Source: Peptococcaceae bacterium
GTDB lineage: Bacteria > Bacillota > Desulfitobacteriia > Desulfitobacteriales > Syntrophobotulaceae
Direction of reading: 5' to 3'
DNA: 64,000 nt
NCBI GenBank assembly: GCA_012517475.1
Contig: JAAYUV010000020.1
Coordinates: 32,846-96,845, forward strand
The notes beneath the pieces are model-generated. The model worked only from the letters and a program-made list of their open reading frames with translations. It was not told the DNA's origin and made no database searches. Positions 25,920-36,600 of the stretch are shown one piece after another. Every line of letters starts with the position of its first letter. The first letter of the stretch is position 1. The position numbers and the translations under genes are program-made.

Positions 25920-27233
25920 TTATTCGTATCTTAACGCTTCGATCGGATCCAATTTCGCTGCTTTGTTGGCCGGGTAATACCCGAAAAATACTCCTATTGC
26001 CATGGAAAAAATCACACTGCCCAAGGTTACCAGGACAGAAACCGTAACGGGGGCTTTTAGCACCACAGAGACAACAGCCCCTACCGTCGTGCCTAAAATG
26101 ATGCCGATGATCCCGCCCACTCCGGAGATAATAGCTGCTTCCGTAATAAATTGAAAACGGATATGGAAGTTCTTGGCGCCTAACGCTTTTCTTGTTCCGA
26201 TTTCCCTTGTTCTTTCCGTTACCGACACCAGCATGATGTTCATAACCCCGATACCGCCTACTAATAATGAAATCCCGGCGATAAAGGCAATTGCTAATTT
26301 GATGGAGTTTAGTACATCCATAATGGAGCTTAACTGGGTTTCCAAGCTGTTGACCCGCGGACCCCAAAGCTTATTATTTTTATAGACTTCATCAAAGTAT
26401 GTTTGCAGCTGGGTGGTAAAATTAATAATACTGCTGCTGTCACCTTTGGCTACTACCGTGATGGAAGAGTAATTTTGCTGGCTCGCTCCCAGCTTGGAAG
26501 TCGTAACAGGAATGTACAGGTTTGTACTAACATCTTCTTCGGAAACCGTGCTCACCTGCATAGAAGATGTCTCATATTTGTACACACCGACAATCGTATA
26601 AATTTCAATCGTATTTGTTTTATAAACTTTGATTTGTTGGGAGATAGGATCGGCTCCATTGGGAAATATGCTTTTTACTAATCTGTCCGATACTACAGCA
26701 ACATTCCGGTAATTATTCATATCATTTTGGTTTAAATACCGCCCCTGAAGAATGTTCATGTTGCTGGAAAGCAAGTAATCGGGATTAGTTCCTGAGATGG
26801 ATACATTGGCATATTTTTCGCCGTCTTTGACGGTTGCGCTGCCAACAGAATTGGTCAGGGCAACACCCGTAATATTATTGGGAAATTCTTCTTTCAACTT
26901 ATTAATCATACTCAAAGAAATAAGGTCGGAATCCTCGGGTCTGGAAGAATTCCCACTTCCTCTTATTTGTCCTCCCTGCGGGGGGCCACCGCCGCCGAGA
27001 AATGGTATTCCGCCTCCAAAGGACCGTTGCGTTTTTTCCCGGATAAATACCGTGATATTATTGGTTCCAAAAGAAGATAAATTTGAATTAACCGAAGCTG
27101 TCATGGCATTCCCGATAGTAACAATAGCAATGACCGACGTAATCCCGATGATAATTCCGAGCATTGTCAGCAAGGCCCTCATTTTATTTGCTCTTAAAGA
27201 CGCAATCGCCAGAAGGACATTTTCCCAAATCAT
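25920..27233 (-). CDS. MacB-type ABC transporter permease
   Basis: 437 residues: N-terminal TM helix ('MRALLTMLGIIIGITSVIAIVTIGNA'-like start, key phrase 'LGIIIGI'), a large extracytoplasmic domain of about 230 residues, and three C-terminal TM helices with 'GGIGVMNIMLVSVTERTREIGTRKALGA', the FtsX/MacB permease signature. The extracytoplasmic domain contains an unusual Gly-rich stretch (FGGGIPFLGGGGPPQGG). Overlaps the ATPase gene by 4 bp. Forms a mechanotransmitting export pump with the ATPase and the adaptor protein. Confidence 0.9.
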   Translation of the reverse strand: MIWENVLLAIASLRANKMRALLTMLGIIIGITSVIAIVTIGNAMTASVNSNLSSFGTNNITVFIREKTQRSFGGGIPFLGGGGPPQGGQIRGSGNSSRPEDSDLISLSMINKLKEEFPNNITGVALTNSVGSATVKDGEKYANVSISGTNPDYLLSSNMNILQGRYLNQNDMNNYRNVAVVSDRLVKSIFPNGADPISQQIKVYKTNTIEIYTIVGVYKYETSSMQVSTVSEEDVSTNLYIPVTTSKLGASQQNYSSITVVAKGDSSSIINFTTQLQTYFDEVYKNNKLWGPRVNSLETQLSSIMDVLNSIKLAIAFIAGISLLVGGIGVMNIMLVSVTERTREIGTRKALGAKNFHIRFQFITEAAIISGVGGIIGIILGTTVGAVVSVVLKAPVTVSVLVTLGSVIFSMAIGVFFGYYPANKAAKLDPIEALRYE

Positions 27234-27943
27234 GCCCTCACCCCCACTTCTGTCTTTTGGGAATGATTAAGACGATCACCAATGATTCTTCCATCACTGA
27301 GGGTAACAATTCTTTCCGTTTGTTCGGCTAATTCAGGATTATGCGTGATGAGTACAATGGTTCTGTGTTCTTCCCGATGAATTTTTAAAAAGATATCCAT
27401 CACCAATTTCCCTGTCTGAGAATCCAAAGCGCCTGTCGGTTCATCGGCTAGGATGATAGCCGGATCATTAGCCAGGGCTCTGGCAATTGCTACCCTTTGC
27501 TTTTGACCGCCGGATAATTCATTGGGCATATGGGTCATTCTGTCTCCCATCCCAACAAGCTCCAATAATTCTTCGGCTTTCTTTCTTCTTTCACTTTTGC
27601 CCACCCCCATATAAAACAGAGGCAGTTCAACGTTATTTAAAGCCGTAGTCCTGGGAATGAGATTAAATGTTTGAAAAACAAAACCGATCTTTTTGTTGCG
27701 CACCTCAGACAGCTCGTTTTCTGTCATTTCTTGAATAGGTATTCCGTCCAGCACATAGGTCCCTGATGTTGGCCGGTCCAAAGCGCCAATAATGTTCATT
27801 AACGTACTTTTACCTGACCCGGAAGCGCCGACAACAGATATAAATTGACCTTCTTGAATACTTAAGGATATATCTTTCAAGATCGTAAGTTCATTCGGCA
27901 TTCCTACATAATATTTTTTGATTAGATTGCTGATCTCAATCAT
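27230..27943 (-). CDS. MacB/LolD-type ABC transporter ATPase
   Basis: 237 residues with Walker A 'GASGSGKST', Q-loop 'GFVFQTFNLIPRTTALNNVELPL', signature 'LSGGQKQRVAIARAL' and Walker B 'AIILADEPTGALD'. These are typical of LolD/MacB ATPases that work with a four-TM permease. Lies between the adaptor gene and the permease gene of the HK-RR-efflux operon. Confidence 0.92.
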   Translation of the reverse strand: MIEISNLIKKYYVGMPNELTILKDISLSIQEGQFISVVGASGSGKSTLMNIIGALDRPTSGTYVLDGIPIQEMTENELSEVRNKKIGFVFQTFNLIPRTTALNNVELPLFYMGVGKSERRKKAEELLELVGMGDRMTHMPNELSGGQKQRVAIARALANDPAIILADEPTGALDSQTGKLVMDIFLKIHREEHRTIVLITHNPELAEQTERIVTLSDGRIIGDRLNHSQKTEVGVRA

Positions 27944-27991
27944 TATACACCATCCCGTCGCCGTATTTTGCGTCTTTATCGATGGCTATCA

Positions 27992-29371
27992 CTATCTCGC
28001 AGCGCTGTTTCCTCCGGAGGAAGCAGATCCGCCAGATGCACCTGTTCCGCCTGAAGATCTTGTCCCTGATCCTGTTCCACCTGATGATCCTGACCCGCCC
28101 GATGTTCGAGTTCCCCCGGAAGATGATCCTCCGCTTCCATTCGATCCTGTTCCCCCCGGCGCCTTTGTTCCACTGCCGGTTCCGCTCAATTCATTTTGAG
28201 AGATAACCTGACCCACGGTGACTTTGCTCGGTTTGGTAATCACTTTCATACCTTCCTGCAGCCCATCCCCTGAAATTTCCATGCTGGTGGCTGTCTCAAT
28301 TCCTGTGGTGACAGGCACTTCAACAACCTTATTACTGCTATCCAGAATATAGATTGAGTTCTGATTATTCTTGGATACCACCGCATCAAAGGGTACGGAA
28401 AAAACATTATCTTTCGATTGAAGAATGATCTGCAGAAATGCATTCATCCCTATTTTCATCAAAGGATCTCTTTCCTCGATTTTAACCTTAATTTCGAATT
28501 CAACATTGGTAGAAGACGAAGATGATGAGGAAGAAGAGGAGGAGGAGGAGGACGAAGTCACGGCTTTCGGTGCTATCCAGGACACTTTTCCTTTATAAGT
28601 TTTGTTGCCGGTAACATTGGTACTGATTAAGACATCCTGGCCGACTTTGACACTGCCGATATTGAATTCCTTAACCTTGGTAGTGACATATAAATCTTCC
28701 GTATCTTCCACGACAAAGGCAACCCCTTCGGGGGGTTTTAAGCCAACTTCCGCATCCTTTTGGGTGACGGTGCCGTCAATCGGCGCAACAAGATTTCCTT
28801 CTGACAGTTGTTTTTTAAGGTCGTTATAACTTGTTTCCGCATTCCGGTAAGTTTCTTTGGCATTTTCATAGGCAGTAAGAGAGGTGTTCAGATCTTTTTC
28901 CGTAACACCGCCGTCTTTAAAGAGAAGTTGGTTAATCTGATAATCCTTTTCTTTCGCATCCAGATCTCTTTTGGCTGAATTAAGAGTTGCCTGAGCTTTA
29001 TCAAAACTGGTGTAGACCGTAGTCATATCCAAAGAGGCCATTAAATCTCCTTTTTTCACTTTATCTCCGACTTCAACGTAGATCTTCTCAATTGGGCAGC
29101 TCACGCTGGAAGAAACATTTTCCACTTTGGCACTGTAAATTGTGCCTGAAGAAGAAAGGCTGTTGACTAAGGTTCCCTTCTTTAAATTTGTAGTTTCCAC
29201 TACGGTAGCAACAACTGTTTTAGTAGGAAATACAAATTTTTTAACCGCCACTCCTGTCCCAATTAATACAACAATAAGAATCGCAGCGATGATAACTCTT
29301 TTCTTAGATGGTTTTTTGGTGAATTTCCTCGTCAATATTCCCGGCAAATTCTCGGCAAGTTTTACTTTCAC
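27992..29371 (-). CDS. MacA/HlyD-like periplasmic adaptor (membrane fusion) protein
   Basis: 459 residues from a GTG at 29371 with GGAGG 7 nt upstream; the frame opens earlier but without support. One N-terminal TM (VIIAAILIVVLIGTGVAV), then lipoyl/barrel-sandwich halves flanking an alpha-helical hairpin ('SFDKAQATLNSAKRDLDAKEKDYQ') and a beta-barrel domain, as in RND/MacA adaptors. Two odd features: a run of 15 serines in the beta-barrel region (about residue 300) and a C-terminal tail of about 65 residues made almost only of Gly, Ser and Thr. The tail could be a flexible cell-wall linker. Links the MacB pump to the TolC-like partner. Confidence 0.87.
   Translation of the reverse strand: MKVKLAENLPGILTRKFTKKPSKKRVIIAAILIVVLIGTGVAVKKFVFPTKTVVATVVETTNLKKGTLVNSLSSSGTIYSAKVENVSSSVSCPIEKIYVEVGDKVKKGDLMASLDMTTVYTSFDKAQATLNSAKRDLDAKEKDYQINQLLFKDGGVTEKDLNTSLTAYENAKETYRNAETSYNDLKKQLSEGNLVAPIDGTVTQKDAEVGLKPPEGVAFVVEDTEDLYVTTKVKEFNIGSVKVGQDVLISTNVTGNKTYKGKVSWIAPKAVTSSSSSSSSSSSSSSSTNVEFEIKVKIEERDPLMKIGMNAFLQIILQSKDNVFSVPFDAVVSKNNQNSIYILDSSNKVVEVPVTTGIETATSMEISGDGLQEGMKVITKPSKVTVGQVISQNELSGTGSGTKAPGGTGSNGSGGSSSGGTRTSGGSGSSGGTGSGTRSSGGTGASGGSASSGGNSAAR
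28511..28557. repeat. GA/TCN-rich simple repeat encoding 15 serines
   Basis: On the minus strand a run of TCN serine codons (five consecutive TCC) inside the adaptor gene. It is a short trinucleotide-like repeat prone to slippage; changes in multiples of three would keep frame. Confidence 0.8.
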
Positions 29372-29543
29372 TTGAATTCCTCCACTTCCGTTTTGTACAT
29401 CACGATGGTCCATTAATTATGTAGATTGTGGATAAGTTAATAAATCTTGTTAATCGTTATTACCAGTAAAAATTTTACTCCATACATATTAAAATGGGAT
29501 TAATAAACTATAAACAATCTATAAACACATGCTTAAAGATAGC

Positions 29544-30233
29544 TTAAACCTTAAACCTGTATCCGGCCCCCCACACGGTTTCAATATATTGGGGATCGGA
29601 TGAGTCGGCTTCAATCTTTTCCCTGATCCGGTTGATATGTACTGCGACCGTGGAATGATCTCCATAGGAATCCAATCCCCAGATAGAATAAAAGAGCTTA
29701 TCCTTGCTAAATACAATATTCGGGTTCTCAGCTAAAAACAAGAGAACATCAAATTCTTTATTCGGCAGGGATATCTCCTGGTTATCCAAAAATACCCGGC
29801 GTGAATTCTTTTCAATTCGTAACTTGCCAATTACGATTTCCTCTTTTTTGTCAATTTGGTTAGAGACCAGCCTGTCATACCTTTTGATGTGGGCATTTAC
29901 CCGGGCAACGAGTTCTGAAGGCTCAAACGGTTTAACAATATAATCCGCTGCACCCAGGCCAAAGCCTTTAATCTTGTCAATGTTTTCACTTTTTGCCGAA
30001 ACCAAAAGGATGGGAATGTCCTTCTTCTGGCTGATCTGCTGACAAATTTTGAACCCATCCGTAAAAGGAAGCATAATGTCCAAAATAATCAAGCTGTAGT
30101 CTTTTTGTAAAGCCATCTCAAGACCGTCATCCCCGGTAAGGGCAATATCTACGAGGTAATTATTGGCCTCAAGGTAATCCCTCTCCAATTCCGCTATTTT
30201 TTTGTCGTCCTCTACGATTAAAATCTTTTTCAT
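29544..30233 (-). CDS. OmpR-family response regulator of the efflux operon
   Basis: 229 residues from the ATG at 30233, which overlaps the kinase stop codon (ATGA). Receiver domain with 'VEDDKK', phosphorylated Asp in 'LIILDIMLPFTDG' and Lys in 'LVSAKSE'; C-terminal winged helix with 'FSKDKLFYSIWGLDSYGDHSTVAVHINRIREKIE' (key 'TVAVHINRIREK'). Follows its histidine kinase and precedes macA by 172 bp, so it probably activates the efflux genes in response to envelope stress or an antibiotic. Confidence 0.9.
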   Translation of the reverse strand: MKKILIVEDDKKIAELERDYLEANNYLVDIALTGDDGLEMALQKDYSLIILDIMLPFTDGFKICQQISQKKDIPILLVSAKSENIDKIKGFGLGAADYIVKPFEPSELVARVNAHIKRYDRLVSNQIDKKEEIVIGKLRIEKNSRRVFLDNQEISLPNKEFDVLLFLAENPNIVFSKDKLFYSIWGLDSYGDHSTVAVHINRIREKIEADSSDPQYIETVWGAGYRFKV

Positions 30234-31666
30234 ACCGCTTTCAGCCCCTCCGCTTTTGGTAGAGAAATAACGATCTGAAGACCTTTGCCCAGTTCTGATT
30301 TGGCCCAAACCTTTCCTTTATGAAAACTGACAATTTGATGGACAATGGCTAATCCTAACCCGCTGCCTTTATCCGTTTCGCCCCTTACCCTGTCCGTCCG
30401 ATAAAATATATCAAAGATCTTGCCTACATCTTCCTGCGCCACACCCCGTCCGTCATCCTGGAAAGAAATCCAGAAGCATTCTTCTTGTTCCTTAATGGAG
30501 ATCGTAATGGTCCCCTGCCCAGCTTTTTTATATTTCACACTGTTATCCAGGATATTAAAAACGGCCCGTTCAAACTGCATAACGTCCAGCATGACCAGGG
30601 CTTGCCTGCATTCAGTTGTAAAGATCAGATCCATTTCCCTTTTATGTAAATCATTTTTGATTTCCTGACAATAACTCTTAAAGTAATCAATTAAGTTAAC
30701 CTGGTCAAAGTAAAAAGGAATACTATTAATATCAAGTTTGGAAAACAAAAACAGATTATCTACCATTCGCCGCATGCTATCCGCAGTGCTGTTTATGGTT
30801 CTGAGATACATTTCCGTTTTTTCCGGAGTATTTGCCACCCCATCCAGAATCCCGGATACATATCCTTTGATGGTAGTGAGCGGTGTACCTAAATCGTGCG
30901 AAATCCCTGCAATCAGTTCTTTCCTGCTCTCTTCATATCTTTGCTGTTCCAGGACGGATTCTTTTAACCTTCTGCGCATTTCTTCAAAATCGGCACAGAC
31001 CATCCCAAACTCATCCTGTTTATCGTAAACCACTTGATGATCCAGGTTCCCCTGCTTGATTTGATTGGTTCCTTCATGCAATATGCCCAGAGGCGTTAAA
31101 ATACTCCTGGAAATGAATGTAGTCAGCATCCCATTAGTTATGGCGATGATAACAACGGTTAACAGAAAAAGCCCTATGAGCAAAGTCCGGAATAATTCTG
31201 CTTCTTCTTCAAAATCTTTTCTGGTCATTTCCGGAGCCACAGGCTTATCACTTAAGATATCCAGAGTAATCAAATGATTTTCCCGCAAACCACGCGAATA
31301 GATTTCGGAGCCCTTTTCATTAGAGAATATGAGCTGTTTGACATTATTCAATTTTTCTACATCATTACCCTTAGCTTGCTTTTGCACATCAAAATCCTTT
31401 GAAAGATAGACGACTTGGTCATCTTTCATCAGTTTGATGTAGGCTCCCTGGCTTTCCAGTTTTGAACAGAATTTTATCGTCGCATCAATTTTGTCCCCGG
31501 CGCCTGCCATATCCATTAATGCATTTGCATTACGAATCTCATTCGGCGGATTCTGCTTATATGTATTAAGAATCGTGGTAGATATCTGAAAGATAACTAA
31601 AAAAAACACAACCGGTATCAATATCATGGCGATATTGGAAATCGTTAGCTTCTTTTTTATGGACAC
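30230..31666 (-). CDS. sensor histidine kinase of the efflux operon
   Basis: 478 residues, GTG start with a weak GGTGA. N-terminal TM (ISNIAMILIPVVFFLVIFQI), an extracytoplasmic domain of about 135 residues, second TM (LLIGLFLLTVVIIAI), HAMP, HisKA with His in 'ELIAGISHDLGTPLTTIKGY', and HATPase with 'DDGRGVAQEDVGKIFDIFYR' and 'KGSGLGLAIVHQI'. First gene of the HK-RR-MacA-MacB-TolC-like set; translationally coupled to the regulator. Confidence 0.9.
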   Translation of the reverse strand: MSIKKKLTISNIAMILIPVVFFLVIFQISTTILNTYKQNPPNEIRNANALMDMAGAGDKIDATIKFCSKLESQGAYIKLMKDDQVVYLSKDFDVQKQAKGNDVEKLNNVKQLIFSNEKGSEIYSRGLRENHLITLDILSDKPVAPEMTRKDFEEEAELFRTLLIGLFLLTVVIIAITNGMLTTFISRSILTPLGILHEGTNQIKQGNLDHQVVYDKQDEFGMVCADFEEMRRRLKESVLEQQRYEESRKELIAGISHDLGTPLTTIKGYVSGILDGVANTPEKTEMYLRTINSTADSMRRMVDNLFLFSKLDINSIPFYFDQVNLIDYFKSYCQEIKNDLHKREMDLIFTTECRQALVMLDVMQFERAVFNILDNSVKYKKAGQGTITISIKEQEECFWISFQDDGRGVAQEDVGKIFDIFYRTDRVRGETDKGSGLGLAIVHQIVSFHKGKVWAKSELGKGLQIVISLPKAEGLKAV

Positions 31667-31937
31667 ACCGGTTCACCATCTTTCCAGAGCTTATGTATAA
31701 TCATAAATCATAATCATAAATCTTTCATTAATGATTAATAAATTATTTATTAACAAAATTTTCTTTAAGTGGATTGCCTTAAAACCGGCTTGGAACATAA
31801 GGAACAACACATATTATGGTAATTGTATGTTTACATCCAAGGATGAATATGCTAAATTTAGATTGGAAACTCAAGATACTATATCAGTTTCCCGAGTAGA
31901 AATTGGTTGAAAAGTATTGTTTTAAGGAGAAAATAAC

Positions 31938-32504
31938 ATGCATCCTGTTAAGGAAAAAATCCTGAATCAAGCTGTGAAAAGTTTTACGGAGAAAGGCTTT
32001 CGTAAAGTGACCTTAGACCATATTGCTTACGAATTAGGCATCAGCAAAAAAACGCTATATAAATTTTACAGATCTAAAGAAGAATTAATTAAGGCCGTTA
32101 TCAACTCAATTGAACAGAGGATACTGCAAAATGACCGGGCGATCATGATGGACGACAACATTTCCTGGGAAGACAAAATCTTCAGGATTGTTTTTGCACC
32201 CCAAGGGATAAGGAGACCGGGAAACATTATCCTGGAGGAATTGATCCATTATTACCCGGAAGATTTTAATCGGTTGTCCAGTGTGAAAAAAAATATAATA
32301 TATGAGCTTTTGGTCCGGGAAATCCAACATGGCGCCATCCGGTCCGATATTGATCCTCAGATCGTCATCATGATTTTTATGAACATGTTGGAACATTTGG
32401 TGATCGAAGAAGAAGAATACCTGTACAAAAACAAATTGAATTTAGCGGACACTTTGGAACTTGTCGGTGATATTATTCTTAACGGGATTAAGACCAAGGG
32501 TTAG
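31938..32504 (+). CDS. TetR-family regulator of the RND efflux operon
   Basis: 188 residues with an AAGGAG site upstream. N-terminal HTH at about residues 25-50 ('TLDHIAYELGISKKTLYKFYRSKEELI') and a helical effector domain. First gene of a TetR-MFP-RND operon, probably repressing it. The divergent gap 31667-31937 is very AT-rich with several overlapping small palindromes; no single operator stands out. Confidence 0.87.
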   Translation: MHPVKEKILNQAVKSFTEKGFRKVTLDHIAYELGISKKTLYKFYRSKEELIKAVINSIEQRILQNDRAIMMDDNISWEDKIFRIVFAPQGIRRPGNIILEELIHYYPEDFNRLSSVKKNIIYELLVREIQHGAIRSDIDPQIVIMIFMNMLEHLVIEEEEYLYKNKLNLADTLELVGDIILNGIKTKG

Positions 32505-32514
32505 GTGATTGAAG

Positions 32515-33615
32515 ATGAAAAAATACATTGTAAAATACAAATGGCCCCTTGTTATTTTTTTCATCTGTCTGGTTATTGTTCTGGGCCGGAACCTTCTGAG
32601 CAAACAAGCTTCCCTTTCAGTAGTTCCGAATACCCAGACAGTACAGGTACAAAAAGTTGGCAAAGAGAATAAAGTACCCGCATTGGAACTTTCCGGAAGT
32701 ATCGAGGCACATAACAGTTCCGTGATCAGTTCTAAATTTGGCGGGAAAATTAAAATAATTCCGGTAGACAACGGGACTAAGGTAGAACCCGGTCAGGTTC
32801 TGCTTTTCATGGAGGATGTTCAACAACAAAACGGAGTACTTGCCGCCAGAAGCGCCTTGGAAAAAGCCAAAGCAAATCTGGTGAATGTCCAAAAGACCTT
32901 TGAACAAACCGAGGAATTACTAAAAGCAGAAGTCGTCTCTCAAAATGACTATGATAAAGCCAAGCTGGCTTTGGATGTTGCAACCGCTGATGTTGGAGCC
33001 GCTACAGCAGCATTCTCCAATGCCGAAGAAGTATTGAGAGATACCCGCATCGTTTCTTCGCTCAACGGATTTGTTGCTGACCGCAGAATGAAAGAAGGCC
33101 AGGTTGTAGCAGCCGGCACCCCGCTTATGACGGTTCAGGATATTTCTTCAGTTTATATAGTGGTTAAGGTCAATCAGGAATTTATTTCCCAGGTAAAGCC
33201 CGACCAGTCGGCAGAAATTGTTGTTGAAGCCTATTCAGGCCAAAAGTTTCAGGGAAAAGTTGAACTTATTAATCCGGTTGCAGACAGTACTACCCGTACC
33301 TTCGAAGTAAAAATTGCTGTTCAAAATCCGGATTCACTGTTAAAACCCGGAATGTACGCCAAAGCCACCCTGGCTCTGGGAGCTCCGCTCCAGGTTATCT
33401 CTGTCCCCCAAACAGCTGTCAGCGGAAAGGAAGGCTTGTATTATGTTTTTCTGGCCGTCGAAAATACCGCAAAACGCCAGGCTGTTGAAATTGGGGAAAC
33501 CATGGGGAAAAACATAGAGATAAAATCCGGTTTGGAAGAGGGACAACAGTTGATTACCAGCAATGTCAACAAACTAAAAGACGGTGATCCGATCCAAATT
33601 ACCGATCAACTATAA
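32515..33615 (+). CDS. RND efflux membrane fusion protein
   Basis: 366 residues from the ATG at 32515, with AGGTG 8 nt upstream and 10 bp after the TetR stop. N-terminal membrane anchor (WPLVIFFICLVIVLG), then lipoyl half 'SKFGGKIKIIPVDNGTKVEPGQVLL', a helical hairpin, second lipoyl half 'DTRIVSSLNGFVADRRMKEGQVVAAG' and a beta-barrel domain with 'LKPGMYAKATLAL'. Connects the RND pump to the exterior. In a monoderm its usual outer-membrane partner is absent. Confidence 0.9.
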   Translation: MKKYIVKYKWPLVIFFICLVIVLGRNLLSKQASLSVVPNTQTVQVQKVGKENKVPALELSGSIEAHNSSVISSKFGGKIKIIPVDNGTKVEPGQVLLFMEDVQQQNGVLAARSALEKAKANLVNVQKTFEQTEELLKAEVVSQNDYDKAKLALDVATADVGAATAAFSNAEEVLRDTRIVSSLNGFVADRRMKEGQVVAAGTPLMTVQDISSVYIVVKVNQEFISQVKPDQSAEIVVEAYSGQKFQGKVELINPVADSTTRTFEVKIAVQNPDSLLKPGMYAKATLALGAPLQVISVPQTAVSGKEGLYYVFLAVENTAKRQAVEIGETMGKNIEIKSGLEEGQQLITSNVNKLKDGDPIQITDQL

Positions 33616-33629
33616 AGCGAGGAAGAGCT

Positions 33630-36600
33630 ATGTTTTTGACAGATCTCAGTCTGAAACGGCCGGTTTTGGCAACGGTCTGCATTTTGGCACTTGTGGCTTT
33701 AGGGATAATCAATTATCCCCGGCTGGGTCTGGATGAATTTCCACCGGCGGAATTTCCCTATGTGACGGTGACCATTATTCAGCCGGGAGCTTCTCCGGAC
33801 CAAATTGAAAATAATATTGCCAAACAAGTAGAGGATGCCCTTGGCCAGATTGCGGGAGTTAAACACATTTATTCCACGTGCAGGGACAGCGTAGATATGA
33901 CTTTTGCCGAGTTCACCCTGGAAACCCCCGTAACCGAAGCCGTTCAAAATGCCCGGGATAAAATTGGAATGATTCGGAGTTCCCTTCCCTCCGATTGTCA
34001 GGAACCAATTATAGCAAGTTTTGACCCCACCGCGCAGCCGGTTGTTTCCTTTTCTCTGACAGGAAACTCTCTTAGGGAAATGACCGTTATTGTTAACGAT
34101 GTGGTAAAACCCAAGTTGGAAACCATCAACGGAGTAGGCTCTGTCAGTATTTATGGCGAAGAAGAAAGGGAAATACATATTAATCTTGACCAGAATAAAC
34201 TGGCTCTTTACGGATTGTCGACTACCGAAATCCTGAACTATCTAAAGGCCACTAATATTGAGGCACCGGCCGGAAAAATTTCGCAAGGAGAAAATCAATT
34301 TTCCCTTCGAACCAGCGGTTCATTGCAAAAATTGGATGAATTCAAACGTCTGGTTGTAGGAAGGCGTCTTGGGCAGCCTATTTACCTTCAGGATGTGGCC
34401 AAGGTCGTCGATGGAGTGAAAGAAAAGGATAGTATTGCTTTTTATCAGGGACAACAGGCTATCGGGATAGACATTATTAAGCAATCCGGGACAAATACGG
34501 TTCAAGTTGCCAACAAGGTGATGGCGGCTTATGGGGAAATAAAAAAAGAGCTGCCATCCGGTGTGCAAATGGATGTTGTAAAAGATAATTCCATCAATAT
34601 TAAGGAATCTGTCAACGATGTATTAAAAACGATTATTGAAGGCGCAATTTTAGCGGTCTTAACTGTACTTCTTTTTCTTGGAAATTGGAGAACCACCCTC
34701 ATCAGTGCCATTGCGATCCCCACGTCGGTAATCAGCGCCTTTACCATCATGAAAGTCTTAAATTTTTCCTTAAACATTATGTCTCTAACCGCCCTCTCCC
34801 TGAGCGTTGGTCTTTTGATTGATGATGCAATTGTTGTAATTGAGAATATCGAAAGGCACCGCAGAATGGGGAAACCTCCTTTGACGGCAACCAAAGAAGC
34901 TACTGCGGAAATAGGACTTGCGGTTATGGCTACTACTTTTTCCCTGGTTGCAGTATTTTTGCCGGTAGGAATGCTTACAGGGGTTGTGGGTCAATTCTTT
35001 AAACAGTTTGGCATAACGGTAGTCGGAAGTGTACTGATTTCTCTGCTTGTATCCTTTACCCTGGTTCCTATGCTGTCCTCCCGTTACCTCAAAGATGAAG
35101 ATCATCCAACCGCCGGGCAAGGGACAGCTTCTATCTCCTTTTTTCAAACATGTCTTGACAAGTTTAACCGCGGATTCAACCGTTTGGCCGATTTTTACAG
35201 CCGTTTGCTGGAAAACGCCTTAAACCAGCGTTTGAAATTCATTATCCTTGCTGTTGGCCTTTTTGCCGGCAGCCTTCTTCTGGCTGTCTTTTTAGGAACT
35301 GACTTTATCCCTAAAGCTGATCTGGCAAAAATGAATATTTCTATTGAACCGGATGCCGGCCAAACCAAGGAAGCAACAGGCCAGAAAATTCAGATCATGG
35401 ACAAAATGCTGAGAGCGCATTCCGAAGTAACCAAAACCTATGCCACTGTTCAAGAGGAAACGGTCAATATGTATGTTGAACTGGTGGATCGGAGCGAGAG
35501 AAATAAAAGCATTGAAGAACTTTCACAGGAATTCAGAACGGAGTTTAAAACCATCCCCGGAATCAGAACTTCGGTAAGCCCGGTTTCCATCGGACCAACC
35601 GGCGACTTAAAGAATGTGGAGTTTAACATTGTAGGGAATGATGAGGAAACTTTGCAGCAATACGGCGAAAAAGTACAAAAAATTTTGGAAAGCTTACCTG
35701 GGGTTGTAGATGTTACCAACAGTTATAAACCGGGCAGCCCCGAAACGAAAATTGTGATAGACCAGGAAAAAGCTTCTGATCTGGGCGTACTTCCTGCACA
35801 GGCGGTAGATGCCCTGCGCACGCTGTATAACGGAGTTGTTGTCAGTCAGTATAACGACGGACAGGAACGGGTGGATATCCGGGTTCAGCTTCAAACCGGA
35901 GATAGGGAAAGCTTGGATAATTTAAACCTCATTTCCATACAAAGCAGCACCTCCGGCCAAATGATCCCTCTCAGTTCCTTTACCCGGGAGGTCTTTGCCC
36001 CGTCTGCCAGTGTTATTACCCGCTATGATAAGCTTCAGAGAATCTCACTGTCGTCCAATGTTCGAGGCTTAAGTACCGGCGAGATTAACAAAATGTTTTT
36101 GTCTAAACTGAACAAGGAAGCGCCTTTGCCACCCGGATGCAAGATTATGGAAGGCAAAATGACAGAAATGATGGGCGAGTCTATTTCCGGAATGTTTCTG
36201 GCTTTGTTGATGGGGGTATTGTTTATCGTATTTATCCTGTCCGCCCAATTTGAAAGCTATATTGATCCCTTAGCTGTATTATTATCCCTCCCTTTAGCCG
36301 TTATTGGCGCCATTCTTGGTCTTCTTGTCATGGGCAGCAACATTAACCTGATCTCTTTGATCGGTATTATTATGCTCATGGGATTGGTCACAAAAAATGC
36401 TATCCTGCTGATTGATTTTGCCCGGGGAGAAATGAAAAACGGAGCAGACTGTTCCCAGGCACTTATCTATGCCGGTAAGACCAGGCTTCGACCCATTATT
36501 ATGACTACCATGGCCATGATCCTGGGGATGGTTCCCATGGCCCTGGGGTCTGGAACAGGAGGAGAAACCCGCGCCCCCATGGCATATGCCATTATTGGCG

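Noticed and set aside
27918..28199. Proline-rich plus-strand ORF
   Set aside because: Antisense of the Gly/Ser-rich tail of the adaptor protein; repetitive codons give an artificial open frame.
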